Source: Aldehydirespirator sp965205155
Lineage (GTDB): Bacteria; Actinomycetota; Acidimicrobiia; Acidimicrobiales; Aldehydirespiratoraceae
NCBI GenBank assembly: GCA_965205155.1
Contig: OZ242033.1
Coordinates: forward strand, 930,001 to 994,000
Direction of reading: 5' to 3'
DNA: 64,000 bases
Within the stretch, counting starts at the first letter, position 1; each line of letters begins with the position of its first letter. The notes beneath the pieces are model-generated. The model did not search any database. It saw only the letters and a program-made list of their open reading frames with translations, and was not told the DNA's origin. Below are positions 8,937 to 15,875 of the stretch, one piece after another. Both the position numbers and the translations under genes were made by a program.

Positions 8937-9011
8937 TGGAGCTGATCGGATTCGAACCGACGACCCCCTGCTTGCAAAGCAGGTGCTCTAACCAGCCTGA
9001 GCTACAGCCCC
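8937..9011 (-). tRNA. tRNA-Ala (anticodon TGC)
   Basis: The cloverleaf is readable on the minus strand: acceptor GGGGCTG pairing with CAGCTCC, D stem GCTC/GAGC, anticodon stem CCTGC/GCAGG with loop TTTGCAA, and T arm with GTTCGAAT. The TGC anticodon decodes alanine GCN codons. CCA is not encoded. Its 3' part is duplicated at 3091-3138, which marks it as an integration site. Confidence 0.95.
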
Positions 9012-9052
9012 GAGGACGCGCGCCCGGCGCGCATCGTGGCGAGCAATCGTAT

Positions 9053-9529
9053 CTAGGAGTCGTAGACGGCGCGATCGATCCACTCGGCGACCAGGGCCGG
9101 CCTGTCCATTCCCTCGATCTCGACGGTCATGGTCCGGGTGGTCTGGACCGAAGTCCCCTTCAGCTCGGCCTTGCTGAGCACCGCCGAGGCCCGGATGCGC
9201 GCCCCTGACGGCACGGGACTGATGAATCTGACCTTGTCGAATCCGTAGTTGAGGAACATGTCGAGCCCCTCGCGCCTCCACAGGTCGGTACCGATCGATT
9301 CCTGCAGGTGCGTCAGCATCGACAGCGTCAGGAACCCGTGGGCGATGGTCCCGCCGAACGGGGTCTCGGCCGCGGCCCGCTCCGGGTCGGTATGGATGAA
9401 CTGGTGGTCGTGGGTGACGTCCGCGAACTGGTTGATCTGGTCCTGGGTGACCGTGAACCAGTCGCCGGTTCCCTGGAGCTCTCCGACCCGGGGGCTCATG
9501 GCCTCCAGGGCGGCAGTCGAGTTGCTCAT
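9053..9529 (-). CDS. MaoC-family (R)-specific enoyl-CoA hydratase
   Basis: A 158-residue hot-dog-fold protein. The MaoC signature is clear: an active-site D and H in FADVTHDHQFIHTDPE, followed by GGTIAHGFLTLS. The family hydrates trans-2-enoyl-CoA or acts in fatty-acid and polyester metabolism. The start at 9529 has an AAGGAGAG ribosome site. A long upstream reading frame is a shadow. The gene lies downstream of an enoyl-CoA hydratase gene in the same direction, consistent with an acyl-CoA degradation operon. Confidence 0.9.
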   Translation of the reverse strand: MSNSTAALEAMSPRVGELQGTGDWFTVTQDQINQFADVTHDHQFIHTDPERAAAETPFGGTIAHGFLTLSMLTHLQESIGTDLWRREGLDMFLNYGFDKVRFISPVPSGARIRASAVLSKAELKGTSVQTTRTMTVEIEGMDRPALVAEWIDRAVYDS

Positions 9530-9597
9530 TGGGTCTCTCCTTGTGATGGTGGGTGCTGTGATGGTCGGGCTGTTGGGCGGCCGTGCGAGCGTTGCTG

Positions 9598-10365
9598 TCA
9601 GGTGCCCGTGAAGTTCGGTTGGCGGCGTTCGGCATAGGCCGCGACTCCCTCGGTGAAGTCGTTGGTGCGTTCCAGCCGGTGCTGTTCGATCACCTCCCGG
9701 TCGGTCGCGGCCCTGACGAGGGTGGCCAGATCCCCTCGCATCGTCTCCCGGATGGCCCGCAGCGACAGCGGTGCCGTGCCGGCGAGGGTCGCGGCCCGGG
9801 AGTGGGCCGCGCCGGCCAACTCGTCGAGCGGGACAAGTGCGTCGCACAGTCCTATTTCCAGTGCCTCGGAGCCCTTGACCCTGCGGCCGGTGTAGAGCAG
9901 GTCGAGGGCGGCTTGGTGGCCGATGGCGCGGGGCAGCGTCACCGACAGCCCGGATCCGTGGTGGTAGCCGAGCAGGGAGAAGTTGGCCGAGAAGCGGGCC
10001 TCGGGGGCGGCCACCCGGAAGTCGGCCATCATCGCCAGTCCGAGGCCGCCGCCGACTGCGGCTCCCTGAACGGCGGCGACCACCGGCGTCCTCGCGGTGA
10101 AGAACTCAACCGCTTCGTGGTACAGCTCGCCGGCCCGCTCGTCGGTGTCGCTGAAGTCGGCTCCTGCGCAGAAGTGCTTGCCTTCCGACGCCAGCACGAT
10201 GGCTCGGGCGCCGGGATGGTCGTCTATGGCGGCGAACGCGGCCACCAGCGAGGCGATCAGGTAGTAGTCGAAGAAGTTGTTCGGCGGGCGGCGGATGGTG
10301 ACGGTTGCCACGTAGGAATCGTCGACGTCGACGCTGACGTCGCCATATTCCCCCAGGCTGACCAC
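9598..10365 (-). CDS. Enoyl-CoA hydratase/isomerase (crotonase family)
   Basis: A 255-residue crotonase-fold protein. The oxyanion-hole segments are present: GKHFCAGADF near 62-71 and AVQGAAVGGGLGLA near 98-111. Family members hydrate or isomerise enoyl-CoA esters. The usual first catalytic Glu after GGG is not obvious, so an isomerase or hydrolase variant is possible. It begins with GTG. It is a close paralogue of the gene at 22920-23690: both share RRP/HRPPNNFFDY, RFSANFSLLG and a C-terminal NFTGT/HFTGT. It lies between the carboxyltransferase and MaoC genes. Confidence 0.9.
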   Translation of the reverse strand: MVSLGEYGDVSVDVDDSYVATVTIRRPPNNFFDYYLIASLVAAFAAIDDHPGARAIVLASEGKHFCAGADFSDTDERAGELYHEAVEFFTARTPVVAAVQGAAVGGGLGLAMMADFRVAAPEARFSANFSLLGYHHGSGLSVTLPRAIGHQAALDLLYTGRRVKGSEALEIGLCDALVPLDELAGAAHSRAATLAGTAPLSLRAIRETMRGDLATLVRAATDREVIEQHRLERTNDFTEGVAAYAERRQPNFTGT

Positions 10366-10426
10366 GAGTTCATCCTAGGAGTCCCCTTGCGGCCAGGGCC
10401 AAGGGGCCGAGCGGGAAGCACAGCGG

Positions 10427-12100
10427 TCACCAGCTGGTGGGCCAGTTCCTTAGGGATCGACGCTCGGGCGGTCTCGGTGGCAGGGACCGATGGCGTCGCA
10501 GTTCCTCGATCAGCAATGAGCGGGTCTCGTCGGGGTGGATGACCTCGTCGATCTGCATCGTCCCGGCCGGTCCGTAGGGATCGTTGCCCTGCCGCAGGCC
10601 GTCGGCGAGCTCCTCGAACCGCGCCGCCCGTTCTTCGCCCTCCAGTCCGGCCAGCTCCTCGGTGTAGAGCGCGTTCACCGCTACCGCCGGATCCATGAAG
10701 CCGATCTCCGCGGTGGGCCAGGCCACCAGCAGATCGCTCCCCGTGCCTGCGCCCCCGAGACTGCCGAAGGCCGCTCCGTACGCCTTGCGGACCAGCACCA
10801 CCAGCCGGGGCATCGAGGCCTGGACCAACGCCTCGAAGAACATCGTGGACTTGTTGATGAAGCGGTCGTGCTCGACCCTGCGGCCCACCAGGAACCCGGG
10901 AGTGTCCTGGAGGATGATCAACGGCAGGTCGAAAGCGTCGCACAGGCACAGCAGGCGGGTTCCCTTGTCGCAGGCTGCGGGGGTCAGCGAGCCTGCCTCG
11001 AACATGGGGTTCGAGGCCATGATCCCAACCGGCATCCCGCCGAGGCGGGCCAGGACGGTGGTCAGGCTCCGACCGAACTTGGGCTTCAGCTCCAGGTAGT
11101 CGCCGCCGTCGACCAGCTCGGTCAGCACCCTGCGCATGTCGTAGCCCCGCCGGCGCTGGGTGGGCACCATCTCGCTGAGACGGGCCCGGCCCGGCGGGGG
11201 AACCTCGGCGGCGACCGGAGGCGGTTGCTCGATGTTGGAGGGCAGGTACGACAGCCACTGCCGCACCATGGCGGCCGCCTCCTCGACGTCGGCCGCGGTC
11301 TGGTCGATGAGCCCGGTGGTCCTGGAGTGGACCTCGGTGCCCCCCAGCTCTTCGAGTGTGACCGATTCGCCGGTGGCGATCTCGACGATCCGCGGCGACA
11401 CCACGCTCATGGTGGTTCCCTCCACCTGGACGGCCAGGTCGCTGGCCGCGGCGATGAGGCTGGACGAGCCGAGCGACGTGCCGGTGATCACCGTGGCCAG
11501 AGGGATGTCGCGCTTGCGCTTGAGCCAGGCGATGGCCTCGTGGCCGACCTCGCAGATGGCCTCGCTTCCCATGTACTCGGGGAGCCGCCCGCCCCGGTTC
11601 TCGCCGAAGTACACGAGCGGATGCCCGGCTCGAACGGCCTGAAGGTAGATCCGGTCCATGCGGCGCAGGTTGACGACGGCCGACGAGGCGCCCTTCACGG
11701 TGACGTCGTCGGCCTCCACCGCGACCGGGCGGCCGTCGACGAGCCCGAAGCCGCAGATGCGGCCGTCGCCCGGTGTGCCTTCTCGATCCTCCGGGTTCCA
11801 CGAGACCGCGAAGGTCCCCGTCTCGCGGAAGGAGCCCTCATCCAGCAGCAGATCGATTCGCTCGCGGGCGGTCAGGATGCCCCTGTCGCGCAGGGACTGG
11901 ACCCGGTGGGCTCCCCCCATTTCGACACGGACCCGCCGCCGGCGTTCCTCGAGATCCTCGGTCAGCTCGTCCATGGAGCGTTCCTGGTCCATGGAGCGGT
12001 CCTGGTGCTTGGAGCGTTCCTGGTCCATGGAGCGGTCCTGGTGCTTGGAGCGTTCCTGGTCCATGGAGCGGTCCTGGTGCTTGGAGCGTTCCTGGTCCAT
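10427..12100 (-). CDS. Acyl-CoA carboxylase carboxyltransferase (beta) subunit
   Basis: A 557-residue carboxyltransferase with both crotonase-like halves, including a QDTPGFLVGR segment and GGAGTGSDLLVAWPTAEIGF in the C-terminal half. It moves carboxyl from biotin to acetyl-, propionyl- or a related acyl-CoA. The ATG at 12100 follows AGGAGG and starts three copies of a 12-residue repeat (MDQERSKHQDRS) before the conserved domain begins at MDELTEDLEERRRRV. A later start would remove the repeat, but the ribosome site supports including it. No biotin carboxylase gene is in the window; a free biotin carrier lies at 22651-22875. The acyl specificity cannot be assigned. Confidence 0.9.
   Translation of the reverse strand: MDQERSKHQDRSMDQERSKHQDRSMDQERSKHQDRSMDQERSMDELTEDLEERRRRVRVEMGGAHRVQSLRDRGILTARERIDLLLDEGSFRETGTFAVSWNPEDREGTPGDGRICGFGLVDGRPVAVEADDVTVKGASSAVVNLRRMDRIYLQAVRAGHPLVYFGENRGGRLPEYMGSEAICEVGHEAIAWLKRKRDIPLATVITGTSLGSSSLIAAASDLAVQVEGTTMSVVSPRIVEIATGESVTLEELGGTEVHSRTTGLIDQTAADVEEAAAMVRQWLSYLPSNIEQPPPVAAEVPPPGRARLSEMVPTQRRRGYDMRRVLTELVDGGDYLELKPKFGRSLTTVLARLGGMPVGIMASNPMFEAGSLTPAACDKGTRLLCLCDAFDLPLIILQDTPGFLVGRRVEHDRFINKSTMFFEALVQASMPRLVVLVRKAYGAAFGSLGGAGTGSDLLVAWPTAEIGFMDPAVAVNALYTEELAGLEGEERAARFEELADGLRQGNDPYGPAGTMQIDEVIHPDETRSLLIEELRRHRSLPPRPPERRSLRNWPTSW
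11975..12100. repeat. 36-bp in-frame tandem repeat at the start of the carboxyltransferase gene
   Basis: Three complete 36-bp units and a partial fourth encode a charged 12-residue peptide repeat rich in Arg, Asp, Glu, Gln and Lys. The units are nearly identical, which indicates recent expansion. They lie upstream of the first conserved residue of the enzyme. Confidence 0.9.
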
Positions 12101-12247
12101 GTCGGTCCTCCTGTCGTGAGCGGGCCCCGGTTCACCAATTGGCTGGGCCCCGGTGCCGCCTTCCCCCTGATTTTGCCCGCAAGACGCGCCGGGGTAAGAC
12201 TCGCGGCCGCCACACGGCCGGTTCGCAGCCGTACAGGGAGGTGTGAG

Positions 12248-13432
12248 GTGTCCGGAAGATCTCTCCGGGGCGCGACCGCGGTCGTCGGGGTGGCCGACGC
12301 GGCGTCGCCCACCGGGGAGCTTCCAACTAGGGGGCGGGCCTTGGAGGCGGCCATGGTCTCCGAGGCTCTCGACGACGCCGGCCTGACGCTCGACGACGTG
12401 GACGGCGTGTGCCATGTGGGCCCGTCCACCTACACGGGCACGTCTCTCGGCCTGGCCGAGTACCTGGGCATTCACCCGGTCTTCACCGAGTCGACCAATG
12501 TCGGCGGTTCCAGCTACGAGGTTCATCTGGAGCATGCCGCCGCGGCGGTGGCCGTCGGCCTCTGCGATGTGGTGGTGTGCGTCTACGCGGAGACACCCCG
12601 CGGCGACTACAAGCGCGGCATCGACTCCGGCATGCCTCCGTGGATCGGCTACCACCCCGAGGCCGAGTGGGAGGCCCCCTACGGGCTGTGGCAGCCGATG
12701 GGTCCCTATGCCCTGGCCGCCAGCCGGCACATGGCCCAGTACGGGACGACTTCCGAGCAGCTGGCCCAGATCGCGGTCAGCACCCGCCAGTGGGCCGAGT
12801 TGAATCCGAGGGCCCGCTACCAGACAGCGATCACGGTGGACGATGTTGTCGGCTCACCGGTGCTCCTGTCGCCGCTGCATCGTCTCGACTGCTGCCTGGT
12901 GACCGACGGAGCCGGCGCATTCGTGCTGACCAGCGCGGCGCGGGCCGCCGACCTGCGCAAGCCTCCGGTGTACGTGCTGGGCGCGGCAAGCTGCCATGAC
13001 CACGACATGATCAGCCAGATGCCCGACCTCACGGTCACAGCCGGGGTGCAGTCGGGACGGCGAGCCTTCGAGATGGCACAGGTTGCGGCTTCCGACGTGG
13101 ATGTTCTCATGGCCTACGACTCCTTCACCATCACCGCTCTGCTGCACCTGGAGGATCTGGGGTTCTGTGCAAAGGGGGAGGGCGGGGAGTTCGTCAAGGA
13201 CGGGAAGCTCGGGCCGGGGGGTTCGCTGCCCATGAATACCAACGGGGGCGGGCTCTCCTACACCCATCCCGGCATGTACGGGATGTTCCTCGTCGTGGAG
13301 GCGGTCCGGCAGCTTCGCGGCGAGTGCGGCCCCCGGCAGGTGCCCGAGCCCACCGTCGCGGTCGCCCACGGTGCCGGCGGTGCCCTTTCCGCCATCGCCA
13401 CCGTCGTTCTCGGCTCCGGGGAGGCCCTGTAG
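12248..13432 (+). CDS. Thiolase-like protein (lipid-transfer / SCP-x type)
   Basis: A 394-residue thiolase-superfamily protein from a GTG with GGGAGG upstream. The family regions are visible, such as TNVGGSSYEVHLEHAAAA (where biosynthetic thiolases carry the nucleophilic Cys) and the C-terminal VAHGAGGALS loop. The position equivalent to that Cys appears to be Ser, as in non-thiolytic relatives. It is followed by a DUF35 gene, the pairing known from Ltp2-type retro-aldolases of steroid side-chain degradation and from acetyl-transferring complexes. It is divergent from the carboxyltransferase gene. Whether it cleaves C-C bonds by aldolysis is inferred from context. Confidence 0.8.
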   Translation: MSGRSLRGATAVVGVADAASPTGELPTRGRALEAAMVSEALDDAGLTLDDVDGVCHVGPSTYTGTSLGLAEYLGIHPVFTESTNVGGSSYEVHLEHAAAAVAVGLCDVVVCVYAETPRGDYKRGIDSGMPPWIGYHPEAEWEAPYGLWQPMGPYALAASRHMAQYGTTSEQLAQIAVSTRQWAELNPRARYQTAITVDDVVGSPVLLSPLHRLDCCLVTDGAGAFVLTSAARAADLRKPPVYVLGAASCHDHDMISQMPDLTVTAGVQSGRRAFEMAQVAASDVDVLMAYDSFTITALLHLEDLGFCAKGEGGEFVKDGKLGPGGSLPMNTNGGGLSYTHPGMYGMFLVVEAVRQLRGECGPRQVPEPTVAVAHGAGGALSAIATVVLGSGEAL

Positions 13433-13485
13433 CGATGGTGAGCCGATTGGAGTCGCCGACTACCCGGGAGGCCCTGTAGCGATGG
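13418..13485. repeat. 20-bp direct duplication of the gene junction
   Basis: The 20 bases GGGAGGCCCTGTAGCGATGG occur at 13418-13437 and again at 13466-13485. Each copy carries the end of the thiolase reading frame, its stop codon and an ATG. The result is an extra stop/start unit 48 bases before the real DUF35 start. Confidence 0.85.
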
Positions 13486-13913
13486 CGACCCGGTTCGAGC
13501 CTCCGACCATGGCGGTCAGCGAGCCGTTCTGGCAGGCGACCCGCGAGCGGCGGCTGATCATGCAATGGTGCCGGTCGTGCGAGCGCGTCGTGTTCTACCC
13601 GCGGGAGGTCTGCCCCGCCTGCCTCGAGTCCGACCTCGAATGGCGCGACTCGCCCGGGACCGGCATTGTCTACGCCTTCTCGGTGCACTACCGCACCGGG
13701 AGCCCTGAGATGGCGGACCGGACGCCGTATGTGGTCGCCCTGGTCGACCTGGACGAGGGGGCGAGGATGATGAGCAACATCGTCGGGTGCGACCCTGACG
13801 ATGTCGCCGTCGGCATGGGCGTGCGGGTCACCTGGGAGGAGCTGTCCGACGGCCGGAATCTGCCGCTTTTCGAGCTTTCCACCGGTTCTCGTCGCGATTC
13901 CTTGCTTATATGA
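13482..13913 (+). CDS. DUF35 zinc-ribbon/OB-fold acyl-CoA-binding protein
   Basis: A 143-residue protein with a rubredoxin-like zinc ribbon (CRSC and CPAC, about residues 30-47) followed by an OB-fold domain, the standard DUF35 layout. Such proteins act as partners of thiolase-like enzymes or MaoC-like hydratases and bind the CoA part of the substrate. It lies directly downstream of the thiolase-like gene. The start at 13482 comes from the second copy of a duplicated junction; the first copy has an ATG in another context. Its stop codon is inside a hairpin. Confidence 0.85.
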   Translation: MATRFEPPTMAVSEPFWQATRERRLIMQWCRSCERVVFYPREVCPACLESDLEWRDSPGTGIVYAFSVHYRTGSPEMADRTPYVVALVDLDEGARMMSNIVGCDPDDVAVGMGVRVTWEELSDGRNLPLFELSTGSRRDSLLI

Positions 13914-13927
13914 CAAGGATTCGCGAC
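13891..13927. promoter_or_regulatory. Intercistronic stem-loop between DUF35 and SDR genes
   Basis: The arms GTCGCGATTCCTTG and CAAGGATTCGCGAC pair over 14 bases with one mismatch around a nine-base loop. The DUF35 stop codon lies in the loop. There is no T tract, so it is more likely an mRNA processing or stability element, or a weak terminator, than a classical terminator. Confidence 0.6.
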
Positions 13928-13955
13928 CAGAGCCACTAACACAAGGGAGTTGACG

Positions 13956-14864
13956 ATGACAGGAATATGCGAGGGCCGGGTGGTGGTCATCACCGGCGCA
14001 GGCCGGGGCATCGGACGGGAACACGCTCTGGAGTTCGCCCGGCAGGGCGCCAGGGTGGTCGTGAACGATCTCGGGGGGCATCTCGACGGCAGCGGCTCCT
14101 CGGACGCGCCGGCCGAGGCGGTGGCGGCCGAGATCAGGGACCTAGGCGGTGAGGCCGTCAGCAACTTCAACAACGTCGCCGACGCCGACGGCGCGAGCGG
14201 GCTCATCGACACCGCGCTGGAGTCCTTCGGCCGGCTCGACGTGCTGGTCAACAACGCGGGGATCATCCGCGACCGCATGCTGGTCAACATGACCGAGGAC
14301 CTGTGGGACAACGTCATCGCCGTTCACCTCAGAGGGACCTATCTCCCCAGCCGGTGCGCCGCGGCCCACTGGCGGGAGCAGGCCAAGGCGGGCAACCCGG
14401 TCGACGCCCGCATCATCAACACCACGTCCACCTCGGGCATCTTCGGCAACATCGGGCAGTCGAACTACGGAGCGGCCAAGGCCGGGATCGCGGCGTTCAC
14501 GGTGATCACATCCCAGGAACTGGGTCGCTACGGCGTGACCGTCAACGCCGTCTCACCCGACGCCCGGACCCGACTCACCGAGAATGTCCCTGGACTGCAG
14601 GACATGTTCGCCGCCAAGCCCGGCGCCTTCGACACGTTCAACGCCGGGAACATCTCGCCGCTCGTGGTGTGGCTCGGCAGTCCGGAGTCCAGCGGCATCA
14701 CCGGGAGGGTGTTCCTGGTCCACGGCGGCACCGTCAGTGTGGCCGAGGGGTGGCGGCGGGGCCCGACCGAGGTCAAGGACGGGCGATGGGACCCGGCCGA
14801 GTTGGGAGCGGTGGTTCCCGGATTGGTCGACCAGGCCGCCCCGAACTCGACGATGGCCGACTGA
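13956..14864 (+). CDS. Short-chain dehydrogenase, MFE-2 (3-hydroxyacyl-CoA) type
   Basis: A 302-residue NAD(P)-dependent SDR. The nucleotide-binding motif TGAGRGIG (about 14-21), the NNAG motif and the catalytic YGAAK (SNYGAAKAG) are present. The insertion VNDLGGHLDGSG after the second strand is typical of the dehydrogenase domain of peroxisomal-type multifunctional enzymes, which oxidise 3-hydroxyacyl-CoA. The ATG at 13956 has AAGGGAG upstream; an in-frame TTG two codons earlier is less likely. It follows the thiolase and DUF35 genes, consistent with beta-oxidation of a side chain. Confidence 0.9.
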   Translation: MTGICEGRVVVITGAGRGIGREHALEFARQGARVVVNDLGGHLDGSGSSDAPAEAVAAEIRDLGGEAVSNFNNVADADGASGLIDTALESFGRLDVLVNNAGIIRDRMLVNMTEDLWDNVIAVHLRGTYLPSRCAAAHWREQAKAGNPVDARIINTTSTSGIFGNIGQSNYGAAKAGIAAFTVITSQELGRYGVTVNAVSPDARTRLTENVPGLQDMFAAKPGAFDTFNAGNISPLVVWLGSPESSGITGRVFLVHGGTVSVAEGWRRGPTEVKDGRWDPAELGAVVPGLVDQAAPNSTMAD

Positions 14865-14879
14865 AGCGGATCGGCCGGC

Positions 14880-15350
14880 TCAGCCGGCTGCCGGGACTCG
14901 GATCGTCATCTCGCCGGTGGTGACCGGGGGGCCCGAACCGGTGTCGTTCCAGATGTCGACGTCGATGACCAGCGAACCGTCGGGCGCGGTCTCCTTGGCT
15001 GTCACCCGGCCGCAGAATCTCAGCGTGTCGTCCCGGTAGACCATCCCGCCGTAGCGGTTCCTGATCCTGGTCACCCGGGTCCGAGGCCCGCCCCACTCGT
15101 TCTCGGCCAACTCGACGAACAGCGCGGTGCGCCAGGCTCCCATGTCGAACACGTCGTTGAAGCCGGCCCGGGCCGCGGCCCACATGTCGTAGTGCACGTC
15201 CCCGCCGTCGCGTTCGGGTCCCGGCACCCCGCATGCGAACATGTACCGGCAGAAGTGCTCTATCCGCAGCGGCCCGAGAGAGGCGGGCGGCAACTCGTCG
15301 CCGACCCCCAGGAGCCTGAGGTCGAAGCCGTCCTCCGTGTCGACGTGCAT
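14880..15350 (-). CDS. MaoC-like hot-dog-fold protein
   Basis: A 156-residue protein. The sequence is weakly MaoC-like, with conserved middle segments such as GAWRTALFVELAENEWGG and a closing strand GEMTIRVPA. No clear catalytic Asp-His pair was found, so it may be the non-catalytic partner of the neighbouring MaoC-like gene. Two-subunit MaoC hydratases with such a split occur in steroid side-chain degradation. It sits 15 bases from the convergent SDR gene and 21 bases downstream of the next MaoC-like gene. Confidence 0.6.
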   Translation of the reverse strand: MHVDTEDGFDLRLLGVGDELPPASLGPLRIEHFCRYMFACGVPGPERDGGDVHYDMWAAARAGFNDVFDMGAWRTALFVELAENEWGGPRTRVTRIRNRYGGMVYRDDTLRFCGRVTAKETAPDGSLVIDVDIWNDTGSGPPVTTGEMTIRVPAAG

Positions 15351-15371
15351 GGCTCTCTCCTTCCCGCGAGG

Positions 15372-15875
15372 CTAGAGGCGGCTGATCGCCTCGGCCGCCG
15401 AGTACATGAGGCTCGTCCAGCGATGGGTGGCGACCAGCGTGCCGTGCTGGTTGCGGTATTCGTTGAGGGTGACGACGACGCCCATCACCCCGAGGCGGTC
15501 GCTGTGCTTCTCGGTGACGTCGACGATCCGCGCCTCGGCGGTCAGCGTGTCGCCCACCTCCAGATCGGAGAAGAACTCGTACTCGCTCTCCCCGTGAAGG
15601 GTGACCAACTCCTCGGGGATGCCGATCACGTCATAGCTCGGTCCTCTGGCCACCAACTGGATGAACGATGGGGGCACCCGCAGAGTCCGCAGACCGGCAG
15701 CCGACGCAGCCTCGGAGTCGTGATAGTGGTCCGCGAACTGCTCGAGGCCCCGTGACCAGTCTCGGGCGAAGAACTCCGTGATCTCGGAGATTCCCTTGCC
15801 CTCTCCCGGCGTGTAGCGCTGGTCGATCAAGGCGCGGGCCCGTCCCAGCGTCTCCCGCAGCACGGTCACGGACAT
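15372..15875 (-). CDS. MaoC-like dehydratase, FAS1-type N-terminal domain
   Basis: A 167-residue hot-dog-fold protein. It resembles the N-terminal MaoC dehydratase domain (VPPSFIQLV near residue 70 and ATHRWTSLMY at the end). Members hydrate enoyl-CoA, often as heterodimers with a second hot-dog protein, here possibly the product of 14880-15350. The start codon overlaps the end of the CoA-ligase gene by ten bases, so both are one transcript. Confidence 0.7.
   Translation of the reverse strand: MSVTVLRETLGRARALIDQRYTPGEGKGISEITEFFARDWSRGLEQFADHYHDSEAASAAGLRTLRVPPSFIQLVARGPSYDVIGIPEELVTLHGESEYEFFSDLEVGDTLTAEARIVDVTEKHSDRLGVMGVVVTLNEYRNQHGTLVATHRWTSLMYSAAEAISRL

Larger units (their letters stand above)
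3091..8976. mobile_element. Putative tRNA-Ala-integrated island with nuclease and methylases
   Basis: A 5.9-kb segment lies between two perfect 41-bp direct repeats. The right repeat is the 3' part of an intact tRNA-Ala gene and the left is an orphan copy. It contains a PLD nuclease gene on the plus strand, two coupled DNA methyltransferase genes on the minus strand and a 30-bp tandem repeat. The coding sequence looks less GC-rich than the flanks. No integrase or excisionase is visible, so the element is either decayed or moved in trans. The gene content suggests a DNA modification and restriction cassette. Confidence 0.7.

Noticed and set aside
8638..8977. Small proteins made of repeated LEQPPNTKPL or QVGAWCSGAV peptides
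   Set aside because: They arise only because the 30-bp repeat has no stop in several frames on both strands; no ribosome site or conserved context.
10391..10410. Another copy of repeat block 1 (GGGCCGAGCGGG)
   Set aside because: Only about ten bases match, with no block 2; explainable by chance in GC-rich DNA.
10535..13432. A single 965-residue plus-strand protein
   Set aside because: Its first 570 codons are antisense to the carboxyltransferase and show no domain; the thiolase-like gene begins at 12248.
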